Assembly: GCF_000204015.1 (NCBI RefSeq)
Contig: NZ_GL883079.1
Location: 315,954-375,382 of the forward strand
Direction: 5' to 3'
Length of the DNA stretch: 59,429 nucleotides
Origin: Asticcacaulis biprosthecium C19
GTDB taxonomy: Bacteria > Pseudomonadota > Alphaproteobacteria > Caulobacterales > Caulobacteraceae
Of the stretch, positions 59,302-59,429 are shown piece after piece. The position numbers and the translations under genes are program-made. Position 1 is the first letter of the stretch, and every line of letters starts with the position of its first letter. The notes beneath the pieces are model-generated. The model was given only the letters and a program-made list of their open reading frames with translations, did no database searches and was not told where the DNA came from.

Positions 59302-59429
59302 ATGGTTCTCGGAAATGTCTCGATCATCGGTTGGGCCCACACCCTGCTGACCGTCCTGGCTCTGGTGTGCGCACTCATCATCATGGTGACACGCAAGGGC
59401 ACGGCCCGCCACCGGCTGCTGGGCAACAT
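59302..59429 (+). CDS. DUF2306-like membrane protein, N-terminal fragment (runs off window)
   Basis: 42 codons: a first transmembrane helix (WAHTLLTVLALVCALIIMV) followed by TRKGTARHRLLGN. The KGTxxHRxLG motif after helix one is typical of DUF2306-type and related polytopic proteins. Directly behind the DUF2141 gene, hence probably in the same operon and under the palindromic promoter. Confidence 0.6.
   Translation, partial: MVLGNVSIIGWAHTLLTVLALVCALIIMVTRKGTARHRLLGN

Overview
The window is a dense, roughly 60 percent GC chromosomal segment from an alphaproteobacterium, most likely a member of the Caulobacterales (Caulobacter/Asticcacaulis/Phenylobacterium type). The reasons are the tyrS/anmK divergent pair, an IscR-led SUF operon, a one-step 5-aminolevulinate synthase (C4 haem pathway), tandem TorF-type porins beside amt-glnA-glnB, a large TonB-dependent receptor, and the tig/clpP/clpX neighbourhood. 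No phage, transposase, CRISPR array or rRNA operon was seen. One tRNA gene, tRNA-Leu(UAG), is present.

Layout. 1-5000: the tyrS start, anmK, two small paralogous secreted proteins flanking a class C beta-lactamase-like serine hydrolase, and two alpha/beta hydrolases, one broken by an in-frame TGA. 5000-12600: an Fe-S assembly operon (iscR, cysteine desulfurase, sufB, an unknown gene, sufC, sufD, sufS, sufT, sufA) with overlapping or nearly abutting genes behind an IscR-type site. 12700-22100: TonB receptor, RidA-like protein, STAS-like protein, acyltransferase, GGDEF protein, DEAD-box helicase (frameshifted twice) and parE. 22190-27720: two TorF-like porins, amt, glnA and glnB, all on the minus strand with clear terminators. 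28040-35510: a CadC-like membrane regulator, a membrane protein and a 1520-residue serralysin/RTX metalloprotease. 35570-45270: mixed small-molecule, regulatory and stress genes, including a Gdx/SugE-type SMR gene and the tRNA. 45320-53780: a DctA-type symporter, trigger factor, an ArsR/SRPBCC/GyrI unit, clpP and clpX. 53900-59429: DUF1697 protein, hemA (ALAS), small proteins, glyA, a DUF2141 protein and the start of a DUF2306-like gene.

How the genes work together. The Fe-S operon mobilises sulfur (two desulfurases), assembles clusters on SufBCD and hands them on through SufA/SufT, with IscR as sensor. GlnB, GlnA and Amt form a nitrogen-assimilation set, and the adjacent porins may serve the same physiology. 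Trigger factor, ClpP and ClpX form a proteostasis set split by unrelated genes.

Two cross-cutting observations stand out. First, four genes are broken in a way that one inserted base per site would repair, every time at a mononucleotide run. This points to homopolymer under-calling in the assembly rather than real gene decay. Second, several intergenic regions carry strongly structured repeats: a 96-bp element after both clpP and clpX with compensatory base changes, a 190-bp element with 46-bp inverted ends after hemA, and a three-hairpin cluster beside parE. These repeats, and the unknown gene inside the suf operon, are the best candidates for something undescribed.
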